Positions 32,011 through 43,513 of a stretch of DNA of 64,000 bases are shown in pieces. The translations under genes and the position numbers were made by a program. The notes under the pieces were generated by a model, which ran no database searches, had not been told where the DNA came from, and worked only from the letters and a program-made list of their open reading frames with translations. The stretch's first letter is position 1. Each line of letters begins with the position of its first letter. Source of the DNA: Neoceratodus forsteri (taxonomy: Eukaryota > Chordata > Ceratodontiformes > Ceratodontidae); the NCBI GenBank assembly GCA_016271365.2, contig JADMNL010000023.1, positions 610,758,501 through 610,822,500 on the forward strand, in the 5' to 3' direction.

Positions 32011-33283
32011 TCACCAATCTGTCTGTAGCTGTGCTTCTTGTTGATTTGGTGGGAACTGCCGGCATAAAGAGGCAGCCCAGTCCGGGGAGCCCAAGAAACA
32101 CATTTTCAGAAGTAGGCAGTTTTGGTATTGTGCTTTAAGATGGAGTGGGAGCCACACAGTTTCAATGTGGAGCATGCAGGTGTGGGTGTCCTGGGCAGCC
32201 CCTATGGCTAGTCGACAGGCCTTATTTAGTAGTGTACTGACACTGTTTAGGGCAGTTTTAGTGCCTGCCCCATAGATAGGCAGCCCATAATCTATGGAGG
32301 ACATCACTGAACTACCAATGACAAGTTTCAGAGCATCTGGTGTCATAGAGTGCCTATGGTGGTAGAGGACCCCAAGTTTTGCATTCGCTGACTTGACTAC
32401 TGAGTCTATATGGCCAGAGAAGGTTAGTGTATCATCAAAGGTGATGCCCAGATATTTTGAACTTTGTTACTTGTTCCACTGTTTCACCGTTATGGTTCTG
32501 GATGAGCAAAGGCTGGTATTTCTTTTTGTTTTGGGAGGTAGAGAAGAGTAAACTTTTTGGTTTTTAATGGTTTAGTAGTAGTTTGTTTTGTGTGAACCAG
32601 GATTCAAGCTTGAGGAAGCAGTCTTGGAGTTTGGCTGTGATGTAGTTTTGATCTTTCCCAGCGACCGAGATCACTGCAGCGTCAGCATAGAGAATAGTGC
32701 ATGTGGTACATGCAGATGGTGCAGAGTTGAGGAAGAGGCTGAAAAGCAATGAGCCAAGAATAGATCCCTGTGGGACCCTGAGGGACACTTCCTTAGCAGA
32801 TGACAGGGTTTCTCCAATTTTGACTCGGTGTGAACTGTTTGTGAGGTAGCTTCTGAACCACAGTACCACGTCTGGGGGTAGACCTGTTGAATGGAGGCAG
32901 TTTAGGAGTAATTTGTGGTTAGCAGACTCAAAGGCCTCCATGAGGTCGATGAAGACTGAGCCAACTGCCTCCCCATTACCAAAGGCATCGTAAAGCTGGG
33001 AAGAGTAATCAACAAGGGCAGGAAGTGTTGACTGCTTTTTTTGGAACCCATGCTGCTGTGGCCAAAGTAGGTTACATTTATCAAGATACTCTGTAAGCTG
33101 CTCCGAGACCATTCTTTCAAGTGCTTTAGAGAGGAGTGGTAGAATGGACATTGGTCTGTAGTTGGATGTTAGAGTTTTGTCCCTGGCTTTAAAGACAGGC
33201 ATGATATTGTCTAACTTCCATAGTTTTTGAAACACCCCCATTCTTAGAGATGCATTAAACACCATCAAGAGGGGACTGGCCAA
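32011..33283 (-). pseudogene. L2-like reverse transcriptase, copy G, catalytic motif altered
   Basis: A 239-residue frame (33283-32564) reads NYRPMSILPLLSKALERMVS, WPQQHGFQKKQSTLPAL, VFIDLMEAFESANHKLL (normally DLSKAFDTVNH) and VPQGSILGSLLFSLF, then LYADAAVIS, where the YxDD catalytic pair has become YADA. C-terminal SSIDYGLPIYGAGTKTAL follows in another frame (32346-32011). The loss of the second Asp would abolish polymerisation by itself. Confidence 0.85.
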
Positions 33284-33343
33284 TTAATTTAGGAGAAGAC
33301 CCACGAGTTTCATATCCACTAGATCAGCCCCCATCCTGGTCTT

Positions 33344-33532
33344 CAATCAATCAATCAAAATCTTTATTTATCCAGGTGGGCACCATTGAGCAAAGCTCAT
33401 TTGCAAGGTGGACCTGGTCATGAATACATCAAAGTACAGTACAGAAGCAGGTATACAAAAAGCAATAATATTCAAGGAAGAAAAAGTATATACAGTGTAT
33501 ACAGTACAGTACAGTACAAGGTTGAAATAAAT
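33344..33532 (-). mobile_element. L2-like LINE 3' fragment (189 bp) nested in copy G, 8-bp target duplication
   Basis: Plus strand: CTGGTCTT (33336-33343), then ATCAATCAATCAAAATC (after one or two bases) and a 3'-end segment with GAGCAAAGCTCATTTGCAAG, then CTGGTCTT again (33533-33540). The inserted piece resembles the 3' termini of the other L2-like copies (for example GAGCTGGAGCTCATTTCCAG at 17920) and has an ATTG-type tail. Confidence 0.8.
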
Positions 33533-33595
33533 CTGGTCTTGGTCTTGCCAAGAACCCTCTTAATGTGCTTGGTGGTTTCAGACTTGGTGACCTGC

Positions 33596-34513
33596 TTAAA
33601 GTAGAATGGTGGTATTGCATCCTTTGGGGGGGGTTAAGAGGGGTAGTGGGGTGTTGTTGCCTGAGCTGATCTTTAAAGTAGTCACAGAGAGTACTCCAGC
33701 TAGGTCTGTGAAAGCATGTTTGAGCTCATTTGCGATGTCAATGGGTTCCTGTAGGGGACCCTCCCTTGTTACTAGTAGATCGGGTTGGGCCTTAGGGGTC
33801 TTTCCTGTTAGGGATTTGATGGAGTTCCAGAATTCCCTACCAGAGCCCCAGCTCTTGCTTAAGACGTCCTTATAATAGGAAGCTTTTGCCTGCTGAATGA
33901 GCTTGGTGCAGGCGTTTCCAGCTGCCCTGTAGGCAATGAGTGATGAAGTAGTTCCAGATGATTTTGCAATATGCCAGAGATTGTCTCTATTCTTCATTAA
34001 ACTGCTCAGGGGGTTAGTGATCCATGGGTTGGAGGTACCCCTGACTTTCTTTGTTTTGTATGGAGCAAAAATATCACAAGCATGGTTGAAGTTCATTATG
34101 AAATAATTCAAGGCCTCATTACCATCAATATCTCCCGCCAAAGGAGACCAGTCCAGTTGTGATAGGTACTGCTTGAAATGGTCAAGTAGCCCCGGCCTCA
34201 GGCAGTGATTTTTGGACACCTTCGGAGGGCCTTTGGTGAAATTGTTTGTCCAGGTGCATTTCACTGGGGAGTGATCACTGAGGCTGTCAGGCAGGATGGT
34301 GACATCTAATATATGCTCTGGATGTGTGGAAAGGAGCCAGTCTAAAAGGGAGCTGCTCCCTGTTTTGTAGTTGATCCGAGTGTTATCAGTTACCATCTGA
34401 GTTAAGAATAGGCTGGATATAAGAGCCTTGGCTTTTGTCTCCTTCGAGGAGTGCCAGTTTATGATAAAGTCACCTATAACGATCTTCTCAAAATTAGTAC
34501 CTGACTGCTGCAA
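33596..34513 (-). pseudogene. L2-like endonuclease C-terminal half and linker, copy G
   Basis: A 305-residue frame: EKIVIGDFIINWHSS (block with catalytic D; the N of GDFN is I), LDWLLSTHPEHILDVTILPD, SLSDHSPVKCTWT (SDH intact), then a linker with ASYYKDVLSKSWGSGREFWN, typical of the region between EN and RT. It is separated by stops and shifts (34514-34690) from the N-terminal half. Confidence 0.82.
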
Positions 34514-34691
34514 GTTGTCTGCAAATAGTTTTAGTCAGGTAGTTTTTTCCCCAGGTGGTATATATACACTGTAGAGAGCAGCAGTGTTTTGTTCGGTTGA
34601 CCTATGCTTAGCTTAAGATTCAGGATTTGGACCTCTTTTGTGTGTAGGCTTGAGTCAAGGGCCTGAACCTTTATTCCAGATTTGGTATAGA

Positions 34692-35000
34692 CTAGGCACC
34701 CTTCCCATGTTTAGTGGTTCTATATTGCCTGAAGGAGTTATATCCATTGAGGGAGATTGATGCATCCAGGCTATTCGGGGAAAGCCAGGTTTCTGTGAGT
34801 GCAATAACGTCTAGGTTAGTCACCTGTACCCAAGCCTGGAATTGGGAGAACTTGGATAGGAGACTATTGATGTTTAAAGAGATGATAGTGAGTTGCTCTT
34901 TGTGTTTAGGCAGTCTAGTATGGGTGGGCCCAGTGTTGGGGTGCACATTCCCTGATAGAAGCAGCAACAGTAGGACAAGAGAGAGAAGTAGATGGTACAT
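34692..35000 (-). pseudogene. Hydrophobic leader + degenerate 2A-like motif + EN N-terminus, copy G
   Basis: The frame starts MYHLLLSLVLLLLLLSGNVH, followed by PNTGP (34937-34926 for NTGP), then ISLNINSLLSKFSQFQAWVQ and LDVIALTETWLSPNSLD (catalytic E). The leader looks like a signal peptide running straight into a 2A-type C-terminus. The 2A consensus ends NPGP; here the first P is T, so ribosomal skipping would be lost. Copy H has the intact NPGP. Confidence 0.75.
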
Positions 35001-35110
35001 GATGGTCGCACAAGAGCAGGTGCGCTTTTTCCTCGAGGGGGAGGTTTGATGAGCAGTGTAAAAACGTGGTCAGATGTTTATCAGTGCAACTACTGGGATC
35101 AGGTAGATGC

Positions 35111-36665
35111 ATATGTAATATAGTAATTAGTTGAATTCCTTTGAGTTCACTGTACTGCTGTACTGCTCTGCCAAGAGGTAGTGTGAAGCCTTGAAGAGAG
35201 ATCTGGATGAGTTAAATAAAGATACAAGAATGCATTGGAATATTTATTATTATTTAAATGGACAGATCAGTATAGGTATGAAAACAGAATGGGTATGGTT
35301 GCTTAATGGTATGATATGGGTGGTTAATGGTATGATGCACTACACTTCACTAAAAGATCCCAGACACCAGACCATGAAGCATATAGATGGCATCCCTTTG
35401 ATACAAGCTGTGGCTTCTAATGGAGAGCAGCTTCTAAAACAACTGCTTGTGTTTTAGCATGGCTTCTAATAGAGAGCGGGTTGTATTAGAGGTCAACCTC
35501 TATTAGAAGATATATGGTAAGTTCTCCACATATATTTTACTTGTAAATGCATAAAAGAGAATTAAGGTAAATTAAAGTGATGTTGGCTGTTTGGATTGAT
35601 AAAACAGACATCAGTACTGTAAGGATTAGAAAGTATAGATTATTACAGAAACACAGGATTGTGACTGTAGCATAAATAGGTGTTGGCTACAATAGGCAAT
35701 GGCTATAATGTCAAAGTCAGTCAATCTATATTAGATTTTAGAGGACCTACAATAAGACTAAAGTGCAATACTAGAGTTATATAGCTTTGGCTGAATCTTA
35801 TATTAATTAATTTCTATGTCTTATTGTTTTAATGTATGTGTCTCTTTTTATAGTGTACAGATATATTGTATATGGTGTACATTTGATGGTTTGTTTTTGC
35901 ACTATTTGTAATGATTTTTTATAAGTCAAAAGATAAACCTGAATTGAACTGAACTGTAAATGTAGCAACAGAGGGTCTCTAATGACACTTCTAAATTGAC
36001 AGAAGATTGTGTGATCTATTTCACGTTTCTATATTTGTTCCTCTCACCTTTTTACATTGTGCATGATTTTCGTGGGGGGCAGACAAACTTTCTGTTTGGT
36101 GTCTGCACTTAATTCACTCATTAAGTAATTTGATAAGGCAAGTGATTGATACTGTCTGCAAAATTAGAATTGTTAAGATTTATTTATCTTGTTTTAGACC
36201 AAATGTGCATGTGATATTGTTCATGCATCCCTGCAACACTGGCATGAATACAAATTTATTAATAGATGAAATGTTTTGCATTTTTACCCTTTTCAGGCAT
36301 CTAAATGATGTAGGATAATAACTATTGTAATGTGACATGTTTTGTAATTTATGGATTTATTGAGTGAGTGTGCGTTTTGGTGTAGTGGGGGGTAGGGCTG
36401 TAAGAGACAGGTTATGGTAATAGCTTGATCTGATTACAAATCTGGAAATATGTTTAAAAGTGGTGTTCAGACATACTACATCATTCAAACAAATGGGACA
36501 TTTAATGGCATTTCTATATATTACCTATGACAAGAGCAAGAAGCTGAAATGATCAGTTCAACTGATATGACAATGCAGATGGAATTTTTTTCCCATTTCA
36601 AGTATGGCTGCTTTATGGAAAAATCAGAAACATTGCTTGGCACATATAGAGGAAAGGTTTTATTT
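35111..36665. other. AT-rich DNA; possible LINE tail and small palindrome
   Basis: A perfect-arm hairpin CTTCTAATAGAG...CCTCTATTAGAAG lies at about 35464-35508. Near 35940 the sequence AAACCTGAATTGAACTGAAC resembles the tail of an L2/Rex-type element, but no coding part is recognised. GCATCCCTTTGATA at about 35391 is shared with palindrome P1. Nothing else is supported. Confidence 0.4.
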
Positions 36666-37040
36666 CATATGAACATACAAACATATGAAATTTTCCTGCA
36701 GATAAAGGCCTAGAGGTCTATCAAGTCTGCTCAAATGTGCAGCTAGCACCCCTTATTCTGCAGCTGCCCCTTCCCCACACTTCCCCTCCACTGACCCTCC
36801 CCTTTACCCTGTCCCAGCCCCTTTTGATGCAGTCCACTGTTCTATTGGATACCACTTCTGTCGATAACACATTCCACCCAGCTACCACCCTTTCTGTAAA
36901 AAAGGGGTCTCCTCGTCTCCCTCCTGAACCTTCCTCCCTCCAGTCTCATATCATGGACCTGGTGTCCCTTCCCTCCCTTATTTTGAACAGCCCCTCTGTA
37001 CCTGTCTTGTTTATTCCTTTCATGTACTTAAAGGTTTCAA

Positions 37041-38554
37041 TCATGTCCCCCTGTCCCTCTTCTCTTCCAGCGAGTACATGTTCAGCTCCCTCAGCCTCCT
37101 TTCATATGGTAAGTCCCCCAGCCACTTGATCATCTTTGTCACCCTGTGCTGCTTCCCCTCCAGTAACTTATTGTCACTCTTCAGATACGGGTACTGCATG
37201 CAGTACTCCAGGTGCGGTCTAACTAAAGGCCTATATAGTGGCGGAATCACCTCCCCCCTCCGCGAGGATATACCCCTTGCAATGCAACCCAGCATTTTGT
37301 TGGCTTTTGTAGCTGCCTTCCTACATTTTGCCAAGTTGTTCATTGACCCTGTAATGAGCACCCCAGATCCTTCTCCTCCTCTGTCTTGACTAGCTGCACT
37401 TCCCCCAGCTGGTAATGCCTCCTTGGGTTCTTCACCCCACAATGCAGCACCTTGCACTTTTTGGCATTAAGCCTCAGTTGCCAGGTGTCTGACCAGGTTT
37501 CCAGCTTTGCCAGATCATCCTGCAACCCCTGCCATCCCCCTAGCTTGTCCACCAATACTCCCATCTTGGTGTCATCAGCAAACAGACTGATCTTGCTCTT
37601 GATGTCCAATGATATGTCTGCAATGAATATCCCAAATAACACTGCTCCCAACACCAAGCCCTGTTGAACACCGCTCATCACTACCAATGGGGATGAGAGC
37701 TCCCCACCCACCACCACCCTCTGTTGCCTTCCCTGAAACCAGTTCCCTACCCATTTCACCAGATTTGCACCCTCTCCTGTGCCTTCTAACTTACTTCCCA
37801 GCCTCCCATGTGGCACTGTGTTGAATCCCTTACTGAAGTCCAGATACAGGATATCCATTGCATGGCCCCTGTTCAATTGCCTAGTTATCCAGACATAGAA
37901 CTCCACCAGGTTGGTTTGGCAGGATCTGCCATGCATAAAGCCATGCTGTCTGCTGTCCTGTAGTCATTTGGCCTCCAGGATGGCCACCAGCCTCTCCTTC
38001 AGGGTAGTCTCCATCAGCTTACTTACGATGGGTGTGAGGCTCACTGGTCCATAGTTCCCCAGTTCATCCTTGGGGGAACCCTTGTGAAGGGGCACCACAT
38101 GAGCCATCCTCTAATCCCGAGGTACACACCCTGAGTGTATGGAGGCATTAAATAGGTCTTCCAAAGGTCCCACAAGGACCTCTGCCAGCTTCTTCAGTAC
38201 CCTGGGGTGGATGACATCTGGGCCTGGTGCCATGTCCACCCTAAAACCCTCCGGAACTCTGCCCACCATGATTTCCCCATCTGTCACCCCCTCCCCCCTT
38301 CTGCTGTTCCTCCACCCTTGGGTATCACCCCTCCACTTCACCTTAGTAAATACTGAGCAGAAGTAATCATTTAACTCTTCTGCCATATCGCTCCCTGCTT
38401 CCACCCAAAACCCCTCCTTCCTAATCCTTACTATATGGTCCTTACAGTTCCTTTTCTCCCTGATGTACCTAAAGAAGTCCTTCTCCCCTTTCTTAATGCC
38501 TTGTGCCAGCCTGAGCTCCGTAGACACCTTGGCTCCCCTTATTGCCCATGTCAT
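37041..38554 (-). pseudogene. CR1 reverse transcriptase, copy D
   Basis: The frame at 38554-38111 gives RYIREKRNCKDHIVRIRKEG and APGPDVIHPRVLKKLAEVLV. The frame at 37936-37340 gives HGRSCQTNLVEF, LYLDFSKGFNTVPHGRL, VMSGVQQGLVLGAVLFGIF (VPQGS degraded to VQQGL) and SLFADDTKMG (catalytic DD kept). The C-terminal part is at 37457-37041. Stops and shifts lie between. It is inactive. Confidence 0.85.
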
Positions 38555-38568
38555 CTCCTTCGATTCCT

Positions 38569-39515
38569 TCAGGTACTCATCCAGTCCTCCACCATCCCTG
38601 TTTTCTTGTACCTCCTAAAGGCAGCTCTTTTCCTCCTTACCTTTTCCATGACCTCCTTGCTCACCCAGCTTGGTTTCTTAGCCCTAGCCTTCTTGCTCTG
38701 GGCCTTGCTGCAGGTTCTGGTTGCCTCCACTATCCCCAGCTTTATGAGCTCCCACCTCTGTTTAGTGCTCATACTAGGTTGAATTCTGGCCAGGTACCCT
38801 TTTATCACTTTCCCCATCCTCCCAAAGTTGGCCCTCCTGAAGTCCAGCACCCTTGTGCCAGATTCCACTCCTTCCTTGCCCATATTCAATGTGAGCCATA
38901 CTGAGTGGTTGTCACTCCCTGACAGCGGTTCTTGCACCTTAAGTTCCCTCACAAACTCCCCATTTGCCAGCACAAGGTAAAGGGTATTCCCTAACCTGGT
39001 TGGTTCACTGACCATTTGCATCAGGAAGCTGTCTTAGAAGGCATCCAGCAGTACCTGATCCCTTCTATTCCTGGTTGCTGGGGTACTCCAGTCCAATCCT
39101 GGCATGTTGATGTCCCACACAATCACCACACTACTCTTCTCATAGGTCCTCCTGATCTGTCCCGCTAGTTCCCTGTCTAACTCCTCTGTCTGAGAGGGTG
39201 GCCTGTACACCACTCCCATTCTGAGAGTCCTATTCTTAGAATCCTGGATTTGCATCCAAAATGACTCCGTACTACCCTCTTCCCCTTCCTCCCTTATAAA
39301 TGTCAGTCCTTCCCTCACATATAGTGCCATCCCCCCTCTTTCCCATTCACCCTATCCCTACAAAATAACCTGTACCCTGGTACAGACAGGTCCCAGTCAT
39401 TGTATTGGGTGGCCCATGTTTCTGTGATGGCTGCAATGTCCACCTCTCCCTCTGCCATGAGTGCCTGTAGCTCTGCAGTTTTCCTCCCAAGGCTCCTAAC
39501 ATTAAGGGTGACCAC
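38569..39515 (-). pseudogene. CR1 endonuclease, copy D, three pieces
   Basis: Minus strand: VTLNVRSLGRKTAELQALMA, VDIAAITETWATQYNDWDLS (39515-39315); GVVYRPPSQTEELDREL, VVIVWDINMPGLDW (39330-39034; GDLN has become WDIN); and PTRLGNTLYLVLANGEFVRE, EPLSGSDNHSVWLTLN (39021-38569; SDNH keeps the SD-H pair with one extra residue, as in some CR1). It is broken by frameshifts. Confidence 0.82.
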
Positions 39516-39689
39516 CTTCCACCCCTTCCCCCTTCACATCCTGCCCTCCTTTACTTGCATCACCAATAGTACTTGCCCCTTTGTCACTGTTATGGGGGGT
39601 AAGCTCATATGGCTTCCCAACCTGTGGTCTCTGCATGTCTCTTGCCCAATTACCACCCCCTGCTACTAGTTTAAATTTCCAACTTCCTC

Positions 39690-40918
39690 TGTGTACTCCT
39701 CCATCCTGTGTTTCAACACTTTCTTTCCCTCTCGATCAAGTGTAGTCTATCCTTGGCATAGAGACTACTGTCCTTCTAGGTCCCTCCCCATCCCTCCAGC
39801 AGCCCAAACCCTTTAGCATGACACCAGGTTCTTAGCTGTCCATTAAATTCCTCTATTCTCAGCTTTCTTGTTGTGTTTGCCTTGGCACTGGAAGTGTCTC
39901 TGAAAAAGTTACTGATCTTTCTGTCCCCTCACATAACTGTCTTAGTTCCTCAAACCTTCTCTGGACTATATCTACCATCTTGTCAGCCAGGTTGTTCTTC
40001 CCCAGAAGTATAATTAAATGAGGCTTGTCCCTACCCCTTCTAGCATATTTAAAAACAGATTGTCCCATCCTTTCCATTATCATTCCTGGTATGGCATCCA
40101 CCCAAATGCAACTATGCCTCTCCCCTTTGCTACCCCACCTGACTCTTCTTAGTATTGGATCCCCAGCAGTAAGATTCCACTGATCTTACTCCCTGCTTGC
40201 TTCCATTCCTCTCCATCTCTCAGTCCAGGCTCCTCCTCTTCCTCTTGCACAGTATTTACCCCTTCTGCCCCTGTTGTAATTCCCCCAGCAGAACTCCCCC
40301 CTCTCCAGTTTGGTCTGGGCATTTATCAGTTACTCCTCCAATTTCATCACCTCCTCCCTCATCCTCCTTCCTCTCTAGCACTGCAAAACAATTTTCTGAA
40401 GACCCTTCACCAATGCCCACATCCTCTGTCCTCATAGTAACCTGTTCCCTCCTTTCCACTCCATGATTGTTGCCTCTTCTCCTCCTCCCCTCTCAAGTCC
40501 CTATCTCCTCCTTCCATGTGTCTTTTGTTCAATGACCTGGTTTCCTTGGACACAGTTCTTCTTGGCATGGGCTCCTTTTTCTTTGCTTCCCTTCTTCTGA
40601 CACTTTCCTCACCACTGTTGGCTCAAATTTCCCTCCCTCATCTCCCCTTCTCCCTCCCTTCTTTATTGGGTTATAACCTTTTCTAGTCTGCCTTGCCTGT
40701 CTTACTTCCTCCTAAAGACCCTCAATCTCCTTTCTAAGTTTCTCTACGTGGTCATACACTAAACATCCCCCCACCCTCCAGGACATTTTTAGAAAGATTG
40801 GAACATCACAGTTGTTGCAGTCTGACACCCAACCCATTGCTCTTGTTGCCCACCAGTGACCTCCCCTTCCCGATGAAGGATACCAAACACTCCTCAAAGT
40901 CTCCCCTCTCCCCTCCAT
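39690..40918 (-). pseudogene. CR1 ORF1 (finger + esterase), copy D, badly decayed
   Basis: The finger is visible at 40918-40712 (DCNNCDVPIFLKMSWRVGGC then an EKLRKEIEGL helix). Upstream of the EN, 40101-39859 reads HLIILLGKNNLADKMVD (block III, GTND changed to GKNN) and RSVTFSETLPVP. The GDS block is near 40160 in another frame. Most of the middle is a C/T-rich decayed linker. Confidence 0.65.
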
Positions 40919-41224
40919 CAGTGCAAAACATTCTTATCCTTTTCTTACTTTCCCTTACCTCATTTGTTGTACACTTCTAGATAGATTGAGCAACTGCTTT
41001 TTACATTCCTATCCTTCCTGTCCACACCCAAAAAGAGATTTTAAGCAACTATTGCACAGCCTTCTTCAAACTCCTACCTCTACTTTCCACAATGCAAATA
41101 CCAATGCACACAGCTAACAATGAAAGCTCCTTGTTTTGCAGTTACTTCCCTTCCACTGAGATAGCAGTCACCACTTCATTCACTGCTGTTCCTTTCCTGG
41201 ATGTCTGCTTCTGCTATGACAGGT

Positions 41225-42135
41225 GCATGTTTGTTGCCCTTCTGGGGAAGTGATGTAAGAACCCCCAATATAAAGGAAATGATGTACCTGGGGCAGGCGG
41301 GGTGAGGGGCAGGGAGGGTTGGACCAGCCTGTGCTTTCCAGAAATAATCAGGTAGCTAAGGCCCCTGGTCAGACCATTAGCACCCTTCCCCCACTATACA
41401 CTAAACTTTACAGCTAGTGAAGCCAACACAAAAAAATCACAATTGCACTCAAAGCACAAAAAATAGGTTTGATACCAAAAGAAACATGTCTCCAATTCAA
41501 ACAGCCTCACCTACAACACACCAAAATAGGTTTGAAATTAGAAACATAGAAACATAGAAACATAGACTTTGATGGCAGATAAGGACCGCTAGGCCCATCT
41601 AGTCTGCCCATTTCCCTACCTACAGGATAGGCCGCAGATCCTAGTTAACCAACAGCCTTTATCTTCCTGCCCCCCACAAGAATTGCCTTATGTCTGTCCC
41701 ATGCATTCTTGAATTATCCCACAGTTTTAGACCCCACAACTTCCTCAGGAAGGCTGTTCCATGCATCCACTACCCTGTCTGTGAAATAATACTTCCTCAC
41801 ATTGCCCCTGAACCGCCCTCCTTCTATCTTTAAATTGTGTCCCCTTGTTCTTGCAAGATACAGATTTCCAATTCAAAGAAACAGCCCCAATAAAATCACA
41901 CCAAATAGGTTTGAAATCAGAAGAAACAGAACAGGCCTCCAATGTAAAGGAATGACAGCCCTCACTCAAAGCACACCAAAATAGATTTAAAAGTTTCAAC
42001 AGCTCCTAAATAGTTCTCTGCTAGCCCCTTTTAAGAAAAAAGAAAAACTCAGCCTGCTACACAGTGAAACATCAAGACAAATGTGCCCACTTACAGCACA
42101 CCAAAATAGGTTTCAAAATTCAAACAGCCCCAACA
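41225..42135 (-). repeat. Upstream region of CR1 copy D: TATA-like box and minisatellite
   Basis: A C-rich tract (minus strand; about 41325-41283) followed by TTTCCTTTATATTGGGGG (41280-41263) mirrors copy C. Further upstream the word CACCAAAATAGGTTTGAAA or variants occurs at 41458, 41519, 41898, 41974 and 42099, spaced about 60-120 bases once the nested CR1 insert is removed. These are probably 5' tandem repeats of the element. Confidence 0.55.
41539..41855 (-). mobile_element. CR1 3'-end insertion (about 317 bp) in the copy D upstream repeats
   Basis: The plus strand starts AGAAACATAGAAACATAGAA, then ACTTTGATGGCAGATAAGGA, the inverse of the young CR1 terminus, and continues through the FFTERVVDAWNG-type C-terminal coding region to a truncation at about 41855 (CCCCTTGTTCTTGCAA). 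It closely resembles copies A-C, so it is younger than copy D. Confidence 0.85.
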
Positions 42136-42339
42136 CAATACCCTGCTAGCCCCTTAGAAGTAGTAAGAAAGAAAAAAAAATAACCTTCTACAAAGTAAAA
42201 TCCACAAGAAACAATATAAATGCAGCAAGAATAAGCTACTGTACTGGAATTGATATAATCTCTTCCCCTTCTGGTTACTTCTGAGAAGAAGAATTTTTAG
42301 ACTTGTAAGCTAATAACTATCACTGTCTATTTTCATTAG

Positions 42340-42985
42340 CGACAAGTTCACAAATACAATACAATACAAAACAGTACAAAATGAAAACTAAAGAATGGAT
42401 AAAACATGCATTATTGAAAATGTGCAAATAGTTCATTGGAGAAGCAATTGTTTTAAACAGACTGAAAATAAGGTCAAGGTGGGGCATCCTACAAATTCTT
42501 TTGGTAAAAGATTATAACATTGGGGAAGCCATATGAAAAATGATCTTTGAATGAAAGATATTTTTAGAAATGGAACATTATAAACTTTGTATTCGGATAT
42601 CTCGTCCCCTGGCAATATAAGTCCTACTAAACATGCCAGAAACAGATTCAGGAAGAAGAATGAAAACATCTTTCTGCAACATTATGCCAAGTTGTAGTTT
42701 ACGTGAGTCTTCAACAGGGAGGGAATCAACAGTTGACTGCAAAAAGCAATGATGTGTGGATCTAGCAAGATTAGTTGTAAACCTACAAATTGTATTATAT
42801 AAAACCTGGACTTTAGACATAGTGCCAGTATTAGCTGCTGTATAAATTGGTAGCCCATAGTAGAGAAACAAAAGTAGAAGGCTATGATCTAGCAATTTAC
42901 GAGACTCTGTAATAAGAAAATTCTTAACCCTAAAGAACAGACCCAGCGTGTTTGTTAAAACATACATGTTTTTAACTTGGTGACC
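42340..42985 (-). mobile_element. L2-like LINE 3' fragment I
   Basis: The minus-strand frame at 42967-42578 has LYYGLPIYTAANTGTMSKVQ, VLYNTICRFTTNLARSTHHC, the post-RT C-terminal block (DYGLPIYGAA in copy G). A further frame (42669-42433) continues to the 3' end near 42340, where ATACAATACAATACAAAACA forms a simple tail. It is 5'-truncated. Confidence 0.78.
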
Positions 42986-43009
42986 TTCTTTATTACTTTC
43001 ATAATGCTA

Positions 43010-43513
43010 AGCTATTACATGTTTTCTGCTTTTATACATTTACTGCTGACTCTCCTCCCATCTCACTTTCACCCACTGCCAAATTAGGGCAATTTCCAAC
43101 ATCAGGCCGATGGTTAGCAAATACTAAGTAGCCTATCCTGAATTATGCCTTATATTCATGTCTAAAACATTCCTTCCCTCTTCTTGCTGAAAACTTTGTG
43201 TAAGTATTTGGACGTGGGGGGGGGGATCTGCATTAGCCATGCTCACTTTATTCCTGCCAGTGCCAATAGCACTGGATAATTGCTGGTGAGGTCACTGAGG
43301 ATAAGGCTTGCTTCACAACAGTGTACAGGGCCTGCACAAGGCTGACGGATCTTTGCTGGCTAAGCAACACCAAACAATAGCCTGACCAAGGGATGTGCTA
43401 AATAAGAGATTGCATAATCTGCTTAATAAATGTGGAGAAAATGAAAAACAAACAAACAAACAAAAAAACATAAAGGAAACCACAATGTTTGCTGTACAGA
43501 GCAATTCAGATAT
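43010..43513. repeat. Dispersed repeat R, left part (split by LINE H)
   Basis: Shares CATTA(G/A)CCATGCTCACT(T/C)TATTC, CAATAGCCTGACCA and AATGTTTG(C/T)TGTACAGAGCA with the copies at 49140-49330 and 57100-57420. It stops at GATATT (43509-43514), where LINE copy H begins, and continues at 47801. Function unknown. The simple run AAACAAACAAACAAACAAA lies inside. Confidence 0.65.

Larger units (their letters stand above)
31440..35110 (-). mobile_element. L2-like (2A-bearing) LINE copy G
   Basis: The 3' end at about 31447 carries ATTTATTT repeats (plus strand). Reading the minus strand from about 35000: hydrophobic leader plus 2A-like motif, EN, EN-RT linker, RT, C-terminal domain. The element is near full length for ORF2, interrupted by a 189-bp insertion at 33344-33532. 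Stops, a broken 2A and an altered RT catalytic motif show that it is dead. Confidence 0.85.
36668..42330 (-). mobile_element. CR1 LINE copy D, older subfamily
   Basis: The 3' end near 36668 (plus strand ACATACAAACATATGAAATT, then CCTGCAGATAAAGGCC) is a diverged CR1 terminus. On the minus strand ORF1 begins near 40918, then the esterase remnant (about 40150-39700), EN (39515-38570) and RT (38554-37041). The upstream region to about 42330 carries a minisatellite and a nested CR1 3' end. Sequence is clearly different from A-C (for example ADISLDIKSKISLFADDTK), so this is a separate subfamily. Confidence 0.82.

Noticed and set aside
35820..35960. A full LINE ending at AAACCTGAATTGAACTG
   Set aside because: The tail is suggestive, but no coding sequence or family match is visible upstream.
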